The translations under genes were made by a program, and so were the position numbers. From Alteromonas marina (GTDB taxonomy: Bacteria; Pseudomonadota; Gammaproteobacteria; Enterobacterales; Alteromonadaceae), in NCBI RefSeq assembly GCF_000808575.1, contig NZ_JWLW01000001.1:62001-126000 (forward strand): a stretch of DNA of 64,000 nucleotides, given 5' to 3'. The notes beneath the pieces are model-generated. The model made no database searches and was not told where the DNA came from. It saw only the letters and a list, made by a program, of their open reading frames with translations. The first letter of the stretch is position 1; the number at the start of each line of letters is the position of its first letter. Shown here piece by piece: positions 37,537-44,790 of this stretch.

Positions 37537-38538
37537 ATGACTTTTAATCATTTTACTTCATCGCACTCTTCTAGTTTGAATTGCGGCAAATCACAGCACG
37601 CCAAACGGTTTTCTGTATTAAGAACCTCTATTAAAGCGTTGTGCTTGTTAAGCCTTGCTAATTTTTCTTTTGCCAGTGAACCTCAAGCTACCCCAGTGAA
37701 TTCACAAATCAATAGCGACGCTGTTGAAAAGACACCAGCAATAGCGAGTAACACCGCCAGTTGGTATCAGGTACCTCAGAGTAATACTGTGACGTTTAAA
37801 ACTGCATATGGCGATGTAGTTATTGCGCTTCACCCTACCCTTGCACCCAAACATGTGGCCAGGTTTAAAAGTTTAATAGACGCAGGCTTTTATAACGAAC
37901 AAGCATTTTATCGTGTAGTAGACGGGTTTGTGGCACAGGCAGGCAGTAACGATACTCATGACGCTTCACAATTCCCACCGACTCTGCTTCAACCAATCAA
38001 CGCTGAATTTACGCAACCGCTCAATAGCAATGTGAGCGTAGTTGAGAACAAGGATATGTTTGCGCCTAACACCGGCTTTTTAGACGGTTTTCCAGTAGGC
38101 ATTGATAAAAGCCGTAAAGAAATGTGGGGACTTCACTGCCCTGGTGTTGTGGCATTTGCTCGCAATAGCGAGAAAGATACGGCCAGTACGGAGTTTTACA
38201 TTGTGATTGGGCAAGCACCACGGCACTTAGACAGAAATATGTCGGTCGTTGGTCGCGTACTGCAAGGTATGGATGTACTTCAAAAGTTGCCGCGAGGAAA
38301 TATGGACAGAGGTGGCGTTCTAGATGACATAACGCAAGAAAGCAAAATTAAGCAGGCTTTTGTGCATGCAAACAACGTTACACCTTATTTTCTGCAAACA
38401 CCGCTTCATGAAGAATATAAAAAACGGGCAAACACGGGAAGAAACTTAGATAACCCGTTTTTTCATGACAATACGTATGGCCCACGCCCTATTGACGTAT
38501 GTTATTACCAAACAAAAACCAGTGACAAAGCGTGGTAA
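37537..38538 (+). CDS. Exported cyclophilin-type peptidyl-prolyl isomerase
   Basis: This 333-residue protein has a long polar N-region, then a hydrophobic core (ALCLLSLANFSFA), with likely signal cleavage near residue 46. The cyclophilin domain at about 85-265 shows FYRVVDGFVAQAG (catalytic Arg and Gln), FYIVIGQAPRHLDRNMSVVGRV and LPRGNMDRGG. The insertion in the middle is longer than in PpiA. The C-terminal 70 residues after DDITQESKI are extra. It should fold proteins in the periplasm. An in-frame start nearer the hydrophobic core is not evident, so the long N-region may be real. Confidence 0.87.
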   Translation: MTFNHFTSSHSSSLNCGKSQHAKRFSVLRTSIKALCLLSLANFSFASEPQATPVNSQINSDAVEKTPAIASNTASWYQVPQSNTVTFKTAYGDVVIALHPTLAPKHVARFKSLIDAGFYNEQAFYRVVDGFVAQAGSNDTHDASQFPPTLLQPINAEFTQPLNSNVSVVENKDMFAPNTGFLDGFPVGIDKSRKEMWGLHCPGVVAFARNSEKDTASTEFYIVIGQAPRHLDRNMSVVGRVLQGMDVLQKLPRGNMDRGGVLDDITQESKIKQAFVHANNVTPYFLQTPLHEEYKKRANTGRNLDNPFFHDNTYGPRPIDVCYYQTKTSDKAW

Positions 38539-38646
38539 ATAGCTAACTTATTTCGTGCAAGTTGTTCAATTTCACGGCTTTTTGCACGTATTTCGCCCTA
38601 ATGCGCACACTTAATGAGCATTTAAAAAAAGTTAGTAAAAAAGGGG

Positions 38647-38675
38647 TTGACGGTTGCCAGTCATATACGCATAAT
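38647..38675 (+). promoter_or_regulatory. Promoter of the tRNA array
   Basis: TTGACG (38647-38652) and CATAAT (38670-38675) are spaced by 17 bases. A GC-rich discriminator (ACGCGCC) follows, as in stable-RNA promoters under stringent control. The first tRNA starts 35 bases downstream. Confidence 0.7.
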
Positions 38676-38709
38676 ACGCGCCACTTCCTGAGAGGGAAGA
38701 GAATAGCAA

Positions 38710-38786
38710 GGCTACGTAGCTCAGTTGGTTAGAGCACATCACTCATAATGATGGGGTCGCAAGTTCGAATCTCGCCGTAGCCACCA
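38710..38786 (+). tRNA. tRNA-Met (elongator, anticodon CAU), array copy 1
   Basis: The 77-base cloverleaf has acceptor stem GGCTACG/CGTAGCC, anticodon loop CTCATAA and encoded CCA. It closely matches the E. coli elongator tRNA-Met (metT/metU). Confidence 0.97.
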
Positions 38787-38821
38787 ATTCTCACTTATCT
38801 CTTTTAGGAAAGTCTAGCTGC

Positions 38822-38906
38822 GCGGAAGTGGTGGAATTGGTAGACACGCTGGATTTAGGTTCCAGTGCTTCACGGCGTGAGAGTTCAAGTCTCTCCTTCC
38901 GCACCA
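38822..38906 (+). tRNA. tRNA-Leu (anticodon UAG), array copy 1
   Basis: The 85-base class II tRNA has acceptor GCGGAAG/CTTCCGC, anticodon TAG, a long variable arm (GCTTCACGGCGT region) and encoded CCA. Confidence 0.97.
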
Positions 38907-38910
38907 CGAC

Positions 38911-38986
38911 TGGGGTATAGCCAAGTTGGTAAGGCAGCGGGTTTTGATCCCGCCATTCATAGGTTCGAGTCCTGTTACCCCAGCCA
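38911..38986 (+). tRNA. tRNA-Gln (anticodon UUG), array copy 1
   Basis: 76 bases, acceptor TGGGGTA/TACCCCA, anticodon TTG, CCA encoded. The T stem is ATAGG/CCTGT, unlike the copy at 31782. Confidence 0.97.
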
Positions 38987-39020
38987 TTCTTTTTGAATGA
39001 CTATTATAGCTAGCGTCTAC

Positions 39021-39105
39021 GCGGAAGTGGTGGAATTGGTAGACACGCTGGATTTAGGTTCCAGTGCTTCACGGCGTGAGAGTTCAAGTCTCTCCTTCCG
39101 CACCA
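39021..39105 (+). tRNA. tRNA-Leu (anticodon UAG), array copy 2
   Basis: Identical in sequence to the tRNA-Leu at 38822. CCA is encoded. Confidence 0.97.
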
Positions 39106-39107
39106 TT

Positions 39108-39183
39108 TGGGGTATAGCCAAGTTGGTAAGGCAGCGGGTTTTGATCCCGCCATTCATAGGTTCGAGTCCTGTTACCCCAGCCA
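39108..39183 (+). tRNA. tRNA-Gln (anticodon UUG), array copy 2
   Basis: Identical to the tRNA-Gln at 38911. It begins two bases after the preceding tRNA-Leu and is followed by a terminator-like hairpin. Confidence 0.97.
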
Positions 39184-39193
39184 AATTCTTGAG

Positions 39194-39218
39194 AAGCCGC
39201 TCATTGAGCGGCTTTTTA
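39194..39218 (+). terminator. Terminator-like hairpin inside the tRNA array
   Basis: AAGCCGCTC (39194-39202) and GAGCGGCTT (39206-39214) with loop ATT are followed by T. Only 18 bases separate it from the next tRNA-Met, too few for a promoter, so some transcription must pass through. The stem core is the same as that of the terminator at the end of the array. Confidence 0.8.
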
Positions 39219-39235
39219 TTGAAGATAAAAGTTTA

Positions 39236-39312
39236 GGCTACGTAGCTCAGTTGGTTAGAGCACATCACTCATAATGATGGGGTCGCAAGTTCGAATCTCG
39301 CCGTAGCCACCA
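39236..39312 (+). tRNA. tRNA-Met (elongator, anticodon CAU), array copy 2
   Basis: Identical to the tRNA-Met at 38710, 77 bases with CCA. Confidence 0.97.
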
Positions 39313-39346
39313 ACTTTTACTTATTCCTTAATTGGAAGTCTACATT

Positions 39347-39431
39347 GCGGAAGTGGTGGAATTGGTAGACACGCTGGATTTAGGTTCCAGTGCTTCACGG
39401 CGTGAGAGTTCAAGTCTCTCCTTCCGCACCA
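39347..39431 (+). tRNA. tRNA-Leu (anticodon UAG), array copy 3
   Basis: Identical to the tRNA-Leu copies at 38822 and 39021, 85 bases with CCA. Confidence 0.97.
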
Positions 39432-39435
39432 ATAT

Positions 39436-39511
39436 TGGGGTATAGCCAAGTTGGTAAGGCAGCGGGTTTTGATCCCGCCATTCATAGGTTCGAGTCCTGT
39501 TACCCCAGCCA
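39436..39511 (+). tRNA. tRNA-Gln (anticodon UUG), array copy 3
   Basis: Identical to the two other array copies. Last tRNA of the array. Confidence 0.97.
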
Positions 39512-39519
39512 TATTCTTG

Positions 39520-39549
39520 AAAAAGCCGCTCTTTTGAGCGGCTTTTTCG
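39520..39549 (+). terminator. Terminator at the end of the tRNA array
   Basis: AAAAAGCCGCTC (39520-39531) and GAGCGGCTTTTT (39536-39547) form a perfect stem with loop TTTT. The remaining 280 bases to the next gene show no open frame or clear site. Confidence 0.9.
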
Positions 39550-39831
39550 TTTGTACTCATTTTCTGTACTACAAACGCTTTCCCCTTACCCGTGATTGAA
39601 TAAATTTGCTATATGCGAGCATAAATCGTCATAGCTTCAGCACGTTTTCATTGTCCAATCATTTAATTGTCGTGCTAGTATTGGTTTTTTATCGATATAG
39701 CTCGGCTTATTCTAAGGTTTAGCAAATACGAGTTTGCTTAAGCCGAAGCGTTTGTTCTGACAACGCACCTGTCATGTTCAGTTCATTTCTACACGCCGAG
39801 CAATAATTAAAACAATAACGAAGGAAAGTGC

Positions 39832-41238
39832 GTGATAAACGAATTCGTTTCATTAGTTAACAATATTCTTTGGGGAGACGGTCAGGTACTTATCATTATG
39901 CTGCTTGCATGTGGTATTTGGTTTACCGTTAAACTTGGCGGTGTGCAGCTTAGGCACTTCGGCCATATGTTCAGCCTATTAAAGGGCAGTAACACTTCTA
40001 CTAAGGATGGGATCAGTTCATTCCAAGCATTATGTACCAGCTTATCGGCGCGTGTAGGCACGGGTAACTTAGCGGGCGTAGCGGTTGCTATATCGCTAGG
40101 TGGCTCTGGCGCTATTTTTTGGATGTGGATGATTGCCCTTTTAGGTATGGCCACTGGCTTTGCCGAAAGTGTACTAGGTCAGCTATACAAGGTCCGTGAC
40201 GAAAACGGTGAGTTTCGTGGTGGCCCAGCTTATTATATCAAGCAGGGTTTGAACAAAACCTGGCTTGCGGTCGCATTTTCTTTATGTTTATTTTTTGGCT
40301 ACGGCTTTGTGTTTAGCGCCGTTCAAGCCAACACCATTACCGATGCATTAAACAACGCATACTCGTTTCCTAGCGAATACGTGGGCTTAGCTATTATCGC
40401 ACTTGCAGCGTTAATTGTTATTGGTGGGCTTAGAGGCATTGCCCGCTTTGCCGAGTTTGTTGTGCCATTTATGGGAATCGGCTACGTGCTTGTGGCACTA
40501 GCTATAACCTTTATCAATATTTCTGAGCTGCCAGCCATGTTGCTCGATATTGTGAAGTCGGCATTTGGTTTACAAGAAGCTGGCGCTGGTGCACTAGGGG
40601 CTGCGATTAAAAATGGTATTCAGCGTGGCCTTTATTCAAACGAAGCGGGCAGCGGCTCTGTACCGCACGCAGCAGCGAGTGCGGTTCCAAACCCGAATCA
40701 CCCAGTATCACAGGGTTACATTCAGATGCTAGGTGTTTTCTTAGATACTCTCGTCCTGTGTACGTCTACTGCCTTTATCATTTTACTTGCTGGCGGTTCA
40801 AGCTCTGATCAAATGGAAGGCATACGCTTAACCCAAGATGCCATGAGCAGTCATTTAGGCGAAGGCGGTACTGACTTCGTGGCAGCCGCTATCAGTTTGT
40901 TTGCGTTTACGTCTGTGGTAGCAAACTACGCGTATGGTGAAAGTAACCTACACATGTTCAAGCTAGATAATAAAATAGGTCGTGCGGTTTACACGATTGG
41001 TTACTTAGGCATGATTTACTGGGGCGCACAGGCGGCACTACCTCAAGTATGGGCAATGGCCGATATGGCGTTAGGCCTAATGACGGTTATAAATATTATC
41101 GCTATTGTGTGGATGACCCCAACCATCGTATCTATCAGTAAAGACTACTTTAAGAAAAAAGACAGTGGCGAAAGGGTGGAATACAAAGTTGGCGATTGTG
41201 AAATTCAAGGTAGGTCTGAAGATGGTGTTTGGGATTAA
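39832..41238 (+). CDS. Sodium:alanine/glycine symporter (AGCS family)
   Basis: This 468-residue inner-membrane protein has about ten hydrophobic segments. SLSARVGTGNLAGVAVAISLGGSGAIFWMW is split across residues 67-97, followed by the AGCS signature MGMATGFAES-like stretch (LLGMATGFAESVLGQ) and RGLYSNEAGSGSVPHAAA near residue 265. It imports alanine or glycine with sodium. The start is GTG at 39832 with AAGGAAAG five bases upstream. It stands alone, closed by a terminator. Confidence 0.94.
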   Translation: MINEFVSLVNNILWGDGQVLIIMLLACGIWFTVKLGGVQLRHFGHMFSLLKGSNTSTKDGISSFQALCTSLSARVGTGNLAGVAVAISLGGSGAIFWMWMIALLGMATGFAESVLGQLYKVRDENGEFRGGPAYYIKQGLNKTWLAVAFSLCLFFGYGFVFSAVQANTITDALNNAYSFPSEYVGLAIIALAALIVIGGLRGIARFAEFVVPFMGIGYVLVALAITFINISELPAMLLDIVKSAFGLQEAGAGALGAAIKNGIQRGLYSNEAGSGSVPHAAASAVPNPNHPVSQGYIQMLGVFLDTLVLCTSTAFIILLAGGSSSDQMEGIRLTQDAMSSHLGEGGTDFVAAAISLFAFTSVVANYAYGESNLHMFKLDNKIGRAVYTIGYLGMIYWGAQAALPQVWAMADMALGLMTVINIIAIVWMTPTIVSISKDYFKKKDSGERVEYKVGDCEIQGRSEDGVWD

Positions 41239-41327
41239 GCCCGGCTTTTACTAGGTTAGTGTTTTAAAGTTAGGTGTTTCCACGCTAACTTTGACCAAGT
41301 AAGTTCTGGCGTAAGTTTTAGAAAAAG

Positions 41328-41354
41328 AAAGGCTAACCTCGGGTTAGCCTTTTT
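41328..41354. terminator. Bidirectional terminator between the symporter and cupin genes
   Basis: AAAGGCTAACC (41328-41338) and GGTTAGCCTTT (41342-41352) form a perfect stem with a TCG loop. A runs and T runs flank it, serving both converging genes. Confidence 0.88.
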
Positions 41355-41421
41355 CGCTTGTAACAATTGACCGCAAGTAAACCGCTGGTTTTGGTTTACC
41401 TGCAACAAACTTAATAGCGGC

Positions 41422-42081
41422 CTACAACGCCACTGGCAAGTGTCCCGTTTTAACCCAAATCACCGTTTCTTCATCAACGTAGGGATGATGCTGGCTCATG
41501 TGTGGGCTTCTTATCCATGTACCTTTTGGATATTCACCATGTTCATCTTTAAACGTACCCGACAGTACAAAAATCTCTTCGCCACCAAAATGCTTGTGAG
41601 GTTTAAATACCTCACCAACTGGCCACTTAACTAGCGCTACATGTTCATGCTCAAAGTTGTGTAGCGGCATCACTTTTAAACCGCCCTGCCCTTGCAGCCA
41701 TTCTGCCGTGTTAGTGTTCACCCTAACCTCAGCCAAATCGCGTTTATCAAACTGATTCAGCTTCACTAAAATAACACAGCCTTCTTTACTGAACGGGCTG
41801 TGTTTACTGCCTGGAGGATTGCGCAAATAAGTGCCTGCAGGGTAATCACCGTGTTCATCGGAAAACACACCTTCAAGCACTAGAATTTCTTCACCATAGG
41901 GATGACTGTGCTGCTTAAAACTCGCGCCTGCTTCGTACTTTACAACGCTAGTTGTATGACCTGACTCTTTTGCTTCACGCTCTAAAGGCTTCCGCCATAC
42001 CGTAGAAGACGGTGACGCCTGCCACTCTTGCATTTGCGTATTGATCGCTAGGCGTTCATCAAAGTTCATATTAAGCATCAT
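41422..42081 (-). CDS. Double-cupin protein (ChrR-like cupin)
   Basis: This protein of about 219 residues contains two similar cupin units. In the first, HSHPYGEEILVLEGVFSDEHG gives His/His/Glu metal ligands. In the second, HKHFGGEEIFVLSGTFKDEHG repeats the pattern, each followed by YP.GT. and a second His. The units resemble the cupin of ChrR anti-sigma factors, but no N-terminal zinc anti-sigma domain or sigma factor gene is present. It is therefore probably a metal-binding enzyme or sensor rather than an anti-sigma factor. The ATG at 42081 or 42078 is preferred to the start at 42111. Confidence 0.82.
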   Translation of the reverse strand: MMLNMNFDERLAINTQMQEWQASPSSTVWRKPLEREAKESGHTTSVVKYEAGASFKQHSHPYGEEILVLEGVFSDEHGDYPAGTYLRNPPGSKHSPFSKEGCVILVKLNQFDKRDLAEVRVNTNTAEWLQGQGGLKVMPLHNFEHEHVALVKWPVGEVFKPHKHFGGEEIFVLSGTFKDEHGEYPKGTWIRSPHMSQHHPYVDEETVIWVKTGHLPVAL

Positions 42082-42193
42082 TGATAATCTCGTTTTATTT
42101 AGAGCAAGCAATTGTTACCGAATAAACGTATACATCATCTCGCTTCGTGTTATTAGAATGAAGACAAAGCAAGATAATGATACGTCCTATTTA

Positions 42194-42988
42194 TTAGTTC
42201 CTACCTGCCATTACACCACCATCAATATCTAATACGGTACCGGTAGTCCAATTAGCTCTTTCTGATAACAGATAAAGGATGCCATGTGCCACGTCTTCTG
42301 GAGTTCCTATACGTCCTATCGGATGAAACGCATTGAAACCTTCCAATACTTCATCGGTTTGCTCTTCTGGAACGAACGCATTGTAAATAGGTGTTTTAAC
42401 TACCGCTGGCGATACTGCATTTACACGTATGCCATCGTCGGCAAGTTCCATGGCCAGATGCTGAGTAAGTGAATGCAGCGCTGCTTTTGCCATGGAGTAA
42501 GCAGACGAAGGAGTCGCCTTAACGGCCTGCTTGGCCCACATAGAACCAACATTAACAATACTGCCAACACTGTGCTGAGACATTCTTTTGGCTACCGCTT
42601 GGGTGATGAAAAATAGGCTTTTATTCAAATCATGATAAACATCATAATCCTCGCATGTATGCTGTAAAAATGGCTTAGGGTTAAAATACCCTGCAGCATT
42701 TATTAAGTAATGAAAAGGTATAGCTGCATCTTCTACATACTTTATTAATTTTTGTACGTCTGCAGGCTTATATAAGTCAACTTGGATAGCGTTTATGCTA
42801 ATGGTTGAAACATTTGTGAATGTACTTACCGCTTTCACTGCTTCTTCCAGTTTGGAACCATTCTTGCCCACAAGCACAACGTTAACACCTTCATTCGCCA
42901 ATAACTTAGCGGTGGCAAGACCTATACCGCTTGAACCGCCTACAATTAACGCGTTACGGTTTTCACAAAAATCATTTAAAAGTGACAT
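42194..42988 (-). CDS. Short-chain dehydrogenase/reductase
   Basis: This 264-residue classical SDR has [14 protein letters not shown] (cofactor loop), INAAGYF, a catalytic Ser in VNVGSMW, Tyr and Lys in YSMAK near residue 164, and [15 protein letters not shown]. The C-terminal [13 protein letters not shown] is typical of fabG-like SDRs. The substrate is unknown. I chose the ATG at 42988 because GAGGGA precedes it by 7 bases. It is divergent from an HxlR regulator that probably controls it. Confidence 0.9.
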   Translation of the reverse strand: MSLLNDFCENRNALIVGGSSGIGLATAKLLANEGVNVVLVGKNGSKLEEAVKAVSTFTNVSTISINAIQVDLYKPADVQKLIKYVEDAAIPFHYLINAAGYFNPKPFLQHTCEDYDVYHDLNKSLFFITQAVAKRMSQHSVGSIVNVGSMWAKQAVKATPSSAYSMAKAALHSLTQHLAMELADDGIRVNAVSPAVVKTPIYNAFVPEEQTDEVLEGFNAFHPIGRIGTPEDVAHGILYLLSERANWTTGTVLDIDGGVMAGRN

Positions 42989-43093
42989 TTTAAATTCCCT
43001 CACTGTTTTCAATTCGTGATAACCTTACGCCTTAGATAACTCCATGAATAGTAAGTATAATTTGGTTCAGTAAGTACTTTTAGGTACATCTTT

Positions 43094-43438
43094 ATGAATT
43101 TTAAAGAAAAACAAATCGAGCGGAAAATACCACCTCAAGAAAGCGCGCGCATGGTAGAGACGATTTACGGCTGTAAATGGTCGCTTACCGTTTACCAACT
43201 CTTGGCAAATGGCATTAACCGCCCCGGTGAAATGGTGCGTACTGTAGACGGACTAAGCACCAAAGTATTAAATCAATGCCTGAAGAAGAACACGGAATTT
43301 GGTATTCTGAAAAAAACGGTGTATCACGAGCTCCCGCCTCGGGTTGAATACCAAGTAACAGAGTTTGGAAATAAATTTTTAGCCGTACTAGAACAAATAG
43401 AGGCCTTACAAGAAGACCTCAATAATCTATCGAGATAG
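43094..43438 (+). CDS. HxlR-family winged-helix regulator
   Basis: This 114-residue HxlR/MarR-like regulator has the hallmark stretch GCKWSLTVYQLLANGINRPGE, then LSTKVLNQCLKKNTEFGILKK (recognition helix) and VEYQVTEFGNKFLAVLEQI (wing and C-terminal helix). The N-terminal effector Cys is at residue 27. Members sense aldehydes, quinones or redox state. Its divergent placement against an SDR gene suggests control of that gene. Two direct AGTAAGTA repeats (43050, 43069) lie in the shared gap. Confidence 0.88.
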   Translation: MNFKEKQIERKIPPQESARMVETIYGCKWSLTVYQLLANGINRPGEMVRTVDGLSTKVLNQCLKKNTEFGILKKTVYHELPPRVEYQVTEFGNKFLAVLEQIEALQEDLNNLSR

Positions 43439-43449
43439 CATCGCCAGCT

Positions 43450-44079
43450 CTATCCCTCTGGTCTTAGCATTTCGAAAAAGTTTTCTCGGGATATAGTGTA
43501 GTAATCGCCTCGTCCGCCACCACGGGTAACTGGCGCACTTTTCAGCGTGCTGTAAACGCCGTTTTCTATGAGCGACTTATCGATATGTACACCCACTACT
43601 TCACCCATAATAAACCAGCTATTTACTTCATCACCTGAGGCTGACTTTAGCTGTACCACATCGGTAAGCTGACACTCCATGCTTACCTTACTCGCTTTTA
43701 CGCGGGGAACGCTTACCACTTCACTTTCTACAGTTTGCAGCCCTGCATGGTCGAACTCACTTTCTTCTGGTGCCAACGGTTTGCTTGTTGTATTCATCGC
43801 GTCAACCAAGTCTTCCGATACTAGATTCCAGCAAAACTCACCCGTTTCCTGTACGTTTACCAGTGAATCTTTCTTACTGCCTACTACTGAAAAGCCGATA
43901 ATTGGTGGAGTATAGTTCAACGCATTGAAAAAGCTGTAAGGGGCCAGATTTAATACGCCCGCTTTTGATTTTGTAGAAATCCAGCCAATAGGACGTGGCG
44001 CAATGATCGCGTTAAACGGGTCGTGAGCCAAGCCATGACCTTCTTTTGGCTGATAAAAGTGCGTTTGTGACAAAACCAT
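43450..44079 (-). CDS. Flavin reductase family protein (FMN-binding split barrel)
   Basis: This 209-residue protein has AIIAPRPIGWISTKSKAGVLN and APYSFFNALNYTPPIIGFS near the N-terminus, typical of the flavin reductase-like FMN-binding family. The C-terminal GRGDYYTISRENFFEMLRP is also conserved. It probably binds FMN and could serve as a reductase or a stand-alone flavoprotein. The substrate is unknown. It converges with the HxlR gene, 11 bases away. Confidence 0.88.
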   Translation of the reverse strand: MVLSQTHFYQPKEGHGLAHDPFNAIIAPRPIGWISTKSKAGVLNLAPYSFFNALNYTPPIIGFSVVGSKKDSLVNVQETGEFCWNLVSEDLVDAMNTTSKPLAPEESEFDHAGLQTVESEVVSVPRVKASKVSMECQLTDVVQLKSASGDEVNSWFIMGEVVGVHIDKSLIENGVYSTLKSAPVTRGGGRGDYYTISRENFFEMLRPEG

Positions 44080-44164
44080 TCCTTAAAATTTGTGGTAGGG
44101 TAATTTAATACTGATATGAACGCTTACCCGGCGCTTTTCAAGAGCTAAAAATTAAAGGTTGTTT

Positions 44165-44722
44165 ATGACTGCACGTAGTGTCGCTTTTTCTAGAACAAGA
44201 CTGACTGAATTAATGGTGCCTTCTTTTGCTAACTTTGGCGGTAAGGTGCATGGTGGCGTTATCTTATCTTTAATGGATAAAGTTGCCTACGCATGTGCAA
44301 GTAAACACGCAGGTGCCTACTGTGTTACGGTAACTGTGGATGGCGTTGAGTTTTTACAGCCCGTTGAAGTGGGTGACTTACTTCACCTCGATGCTACCGT
44401 TCATTATGTCGGAAACACATCCTTGGTAGTAGGGATTAAAGTCACTACGGAAAATATCAAAACCAATGAGGTCAAGCATACCAACAACAGCTTTTTTACC
44501 ATGGTTGCCAAAGATGATAGCGGTACACCTGTTTCAGTACCTGAGCTAGAGTTATCTACTCACCATGAAATGCGCAATTTCGTAACGGCTATACGCCGCA
44601 TTAAAATTCGCAAGGAAGCACAAGTTAAGCTGCAACGTGATTACGACGCCTTTATTCCCAAAGAAGACTTTGCGCTTTTAAACGAACATCGCTGTGCGGT
44701 TAGCTTTGAGAAAAATGAATAA
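44165..44722 (+). CDS. Acyl-CoA thioesterase, hotdog fold (YciA-type)
   Basis: This 185-residue hotdog thioesterase has TELMVPSFANFGGKVHGGVILSLMDKVAY split around residue 12-40, including the catalytic Asp in SLMDKVAY. VTVTVDGVEFLQPVEVGDLLHL follows. The C-terminal 50 residues extend past the usual fold. It should hydrolyse acyl-CoA. The ATG at 44165 with AAAGG six bases upstream is preferred over an in-frame TTG at 44159. A shared terminator follows. Confidence 0.9.
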   Translation: MTARSVAFSRTRLTELMVPSFANFGGKVHGGVILSLMDKVAYACASKHAGAYCVTVTVDGVEFLQPVEVGDLLHLDATVHYVGNTSLVVGIKVTTENIKTNEVKHTNNSFFTMVAKDDSGTPVSVPELELSTHHEMRNFVTAIRRIKIRKEAQVKLQRDYDAFIPKEDFALLNEHRCAVSFEKNE

Positions 44723-44736
44723 GTAACAGGTACAAA

Positions 44737-44767
44737 AAAGCCAGTTGATTATTAATCAACTGGCTTT
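44737..44767. terminator. Bidirectional terminator between thioesterase and TonB receptor
   Basis: AAAGCCAGTTGATT (44737-44750) and its exact complement (44754-44767) form a 14-base stem with ATT loop, with A runs upstream. It serves both converging genes. Confidence 0.88.
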
Positions 44768-44790
44768 CAGCACTCAAGAACCGATGCTAT

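Noticed and set aside
38710..39511. Regular repeats resembling a CRISPR array
   Set aside because: Repeats are 76-85 bases, fold as tRNAs with CCA ends, and differ in unit; no cas genes are present.
38997..39599. Open frames across the tRNA array on both strands
   Set aside because: They read through identical tRNA genes and contain repeats of the same translated tRNA; not coding.
43050..43076. AGTAAGTA direct repeats as HxlR operator
   Set aside because: Suggestive position, but the repeats are short, AT-rich and lack dyad symmetry, so not listed as a site.
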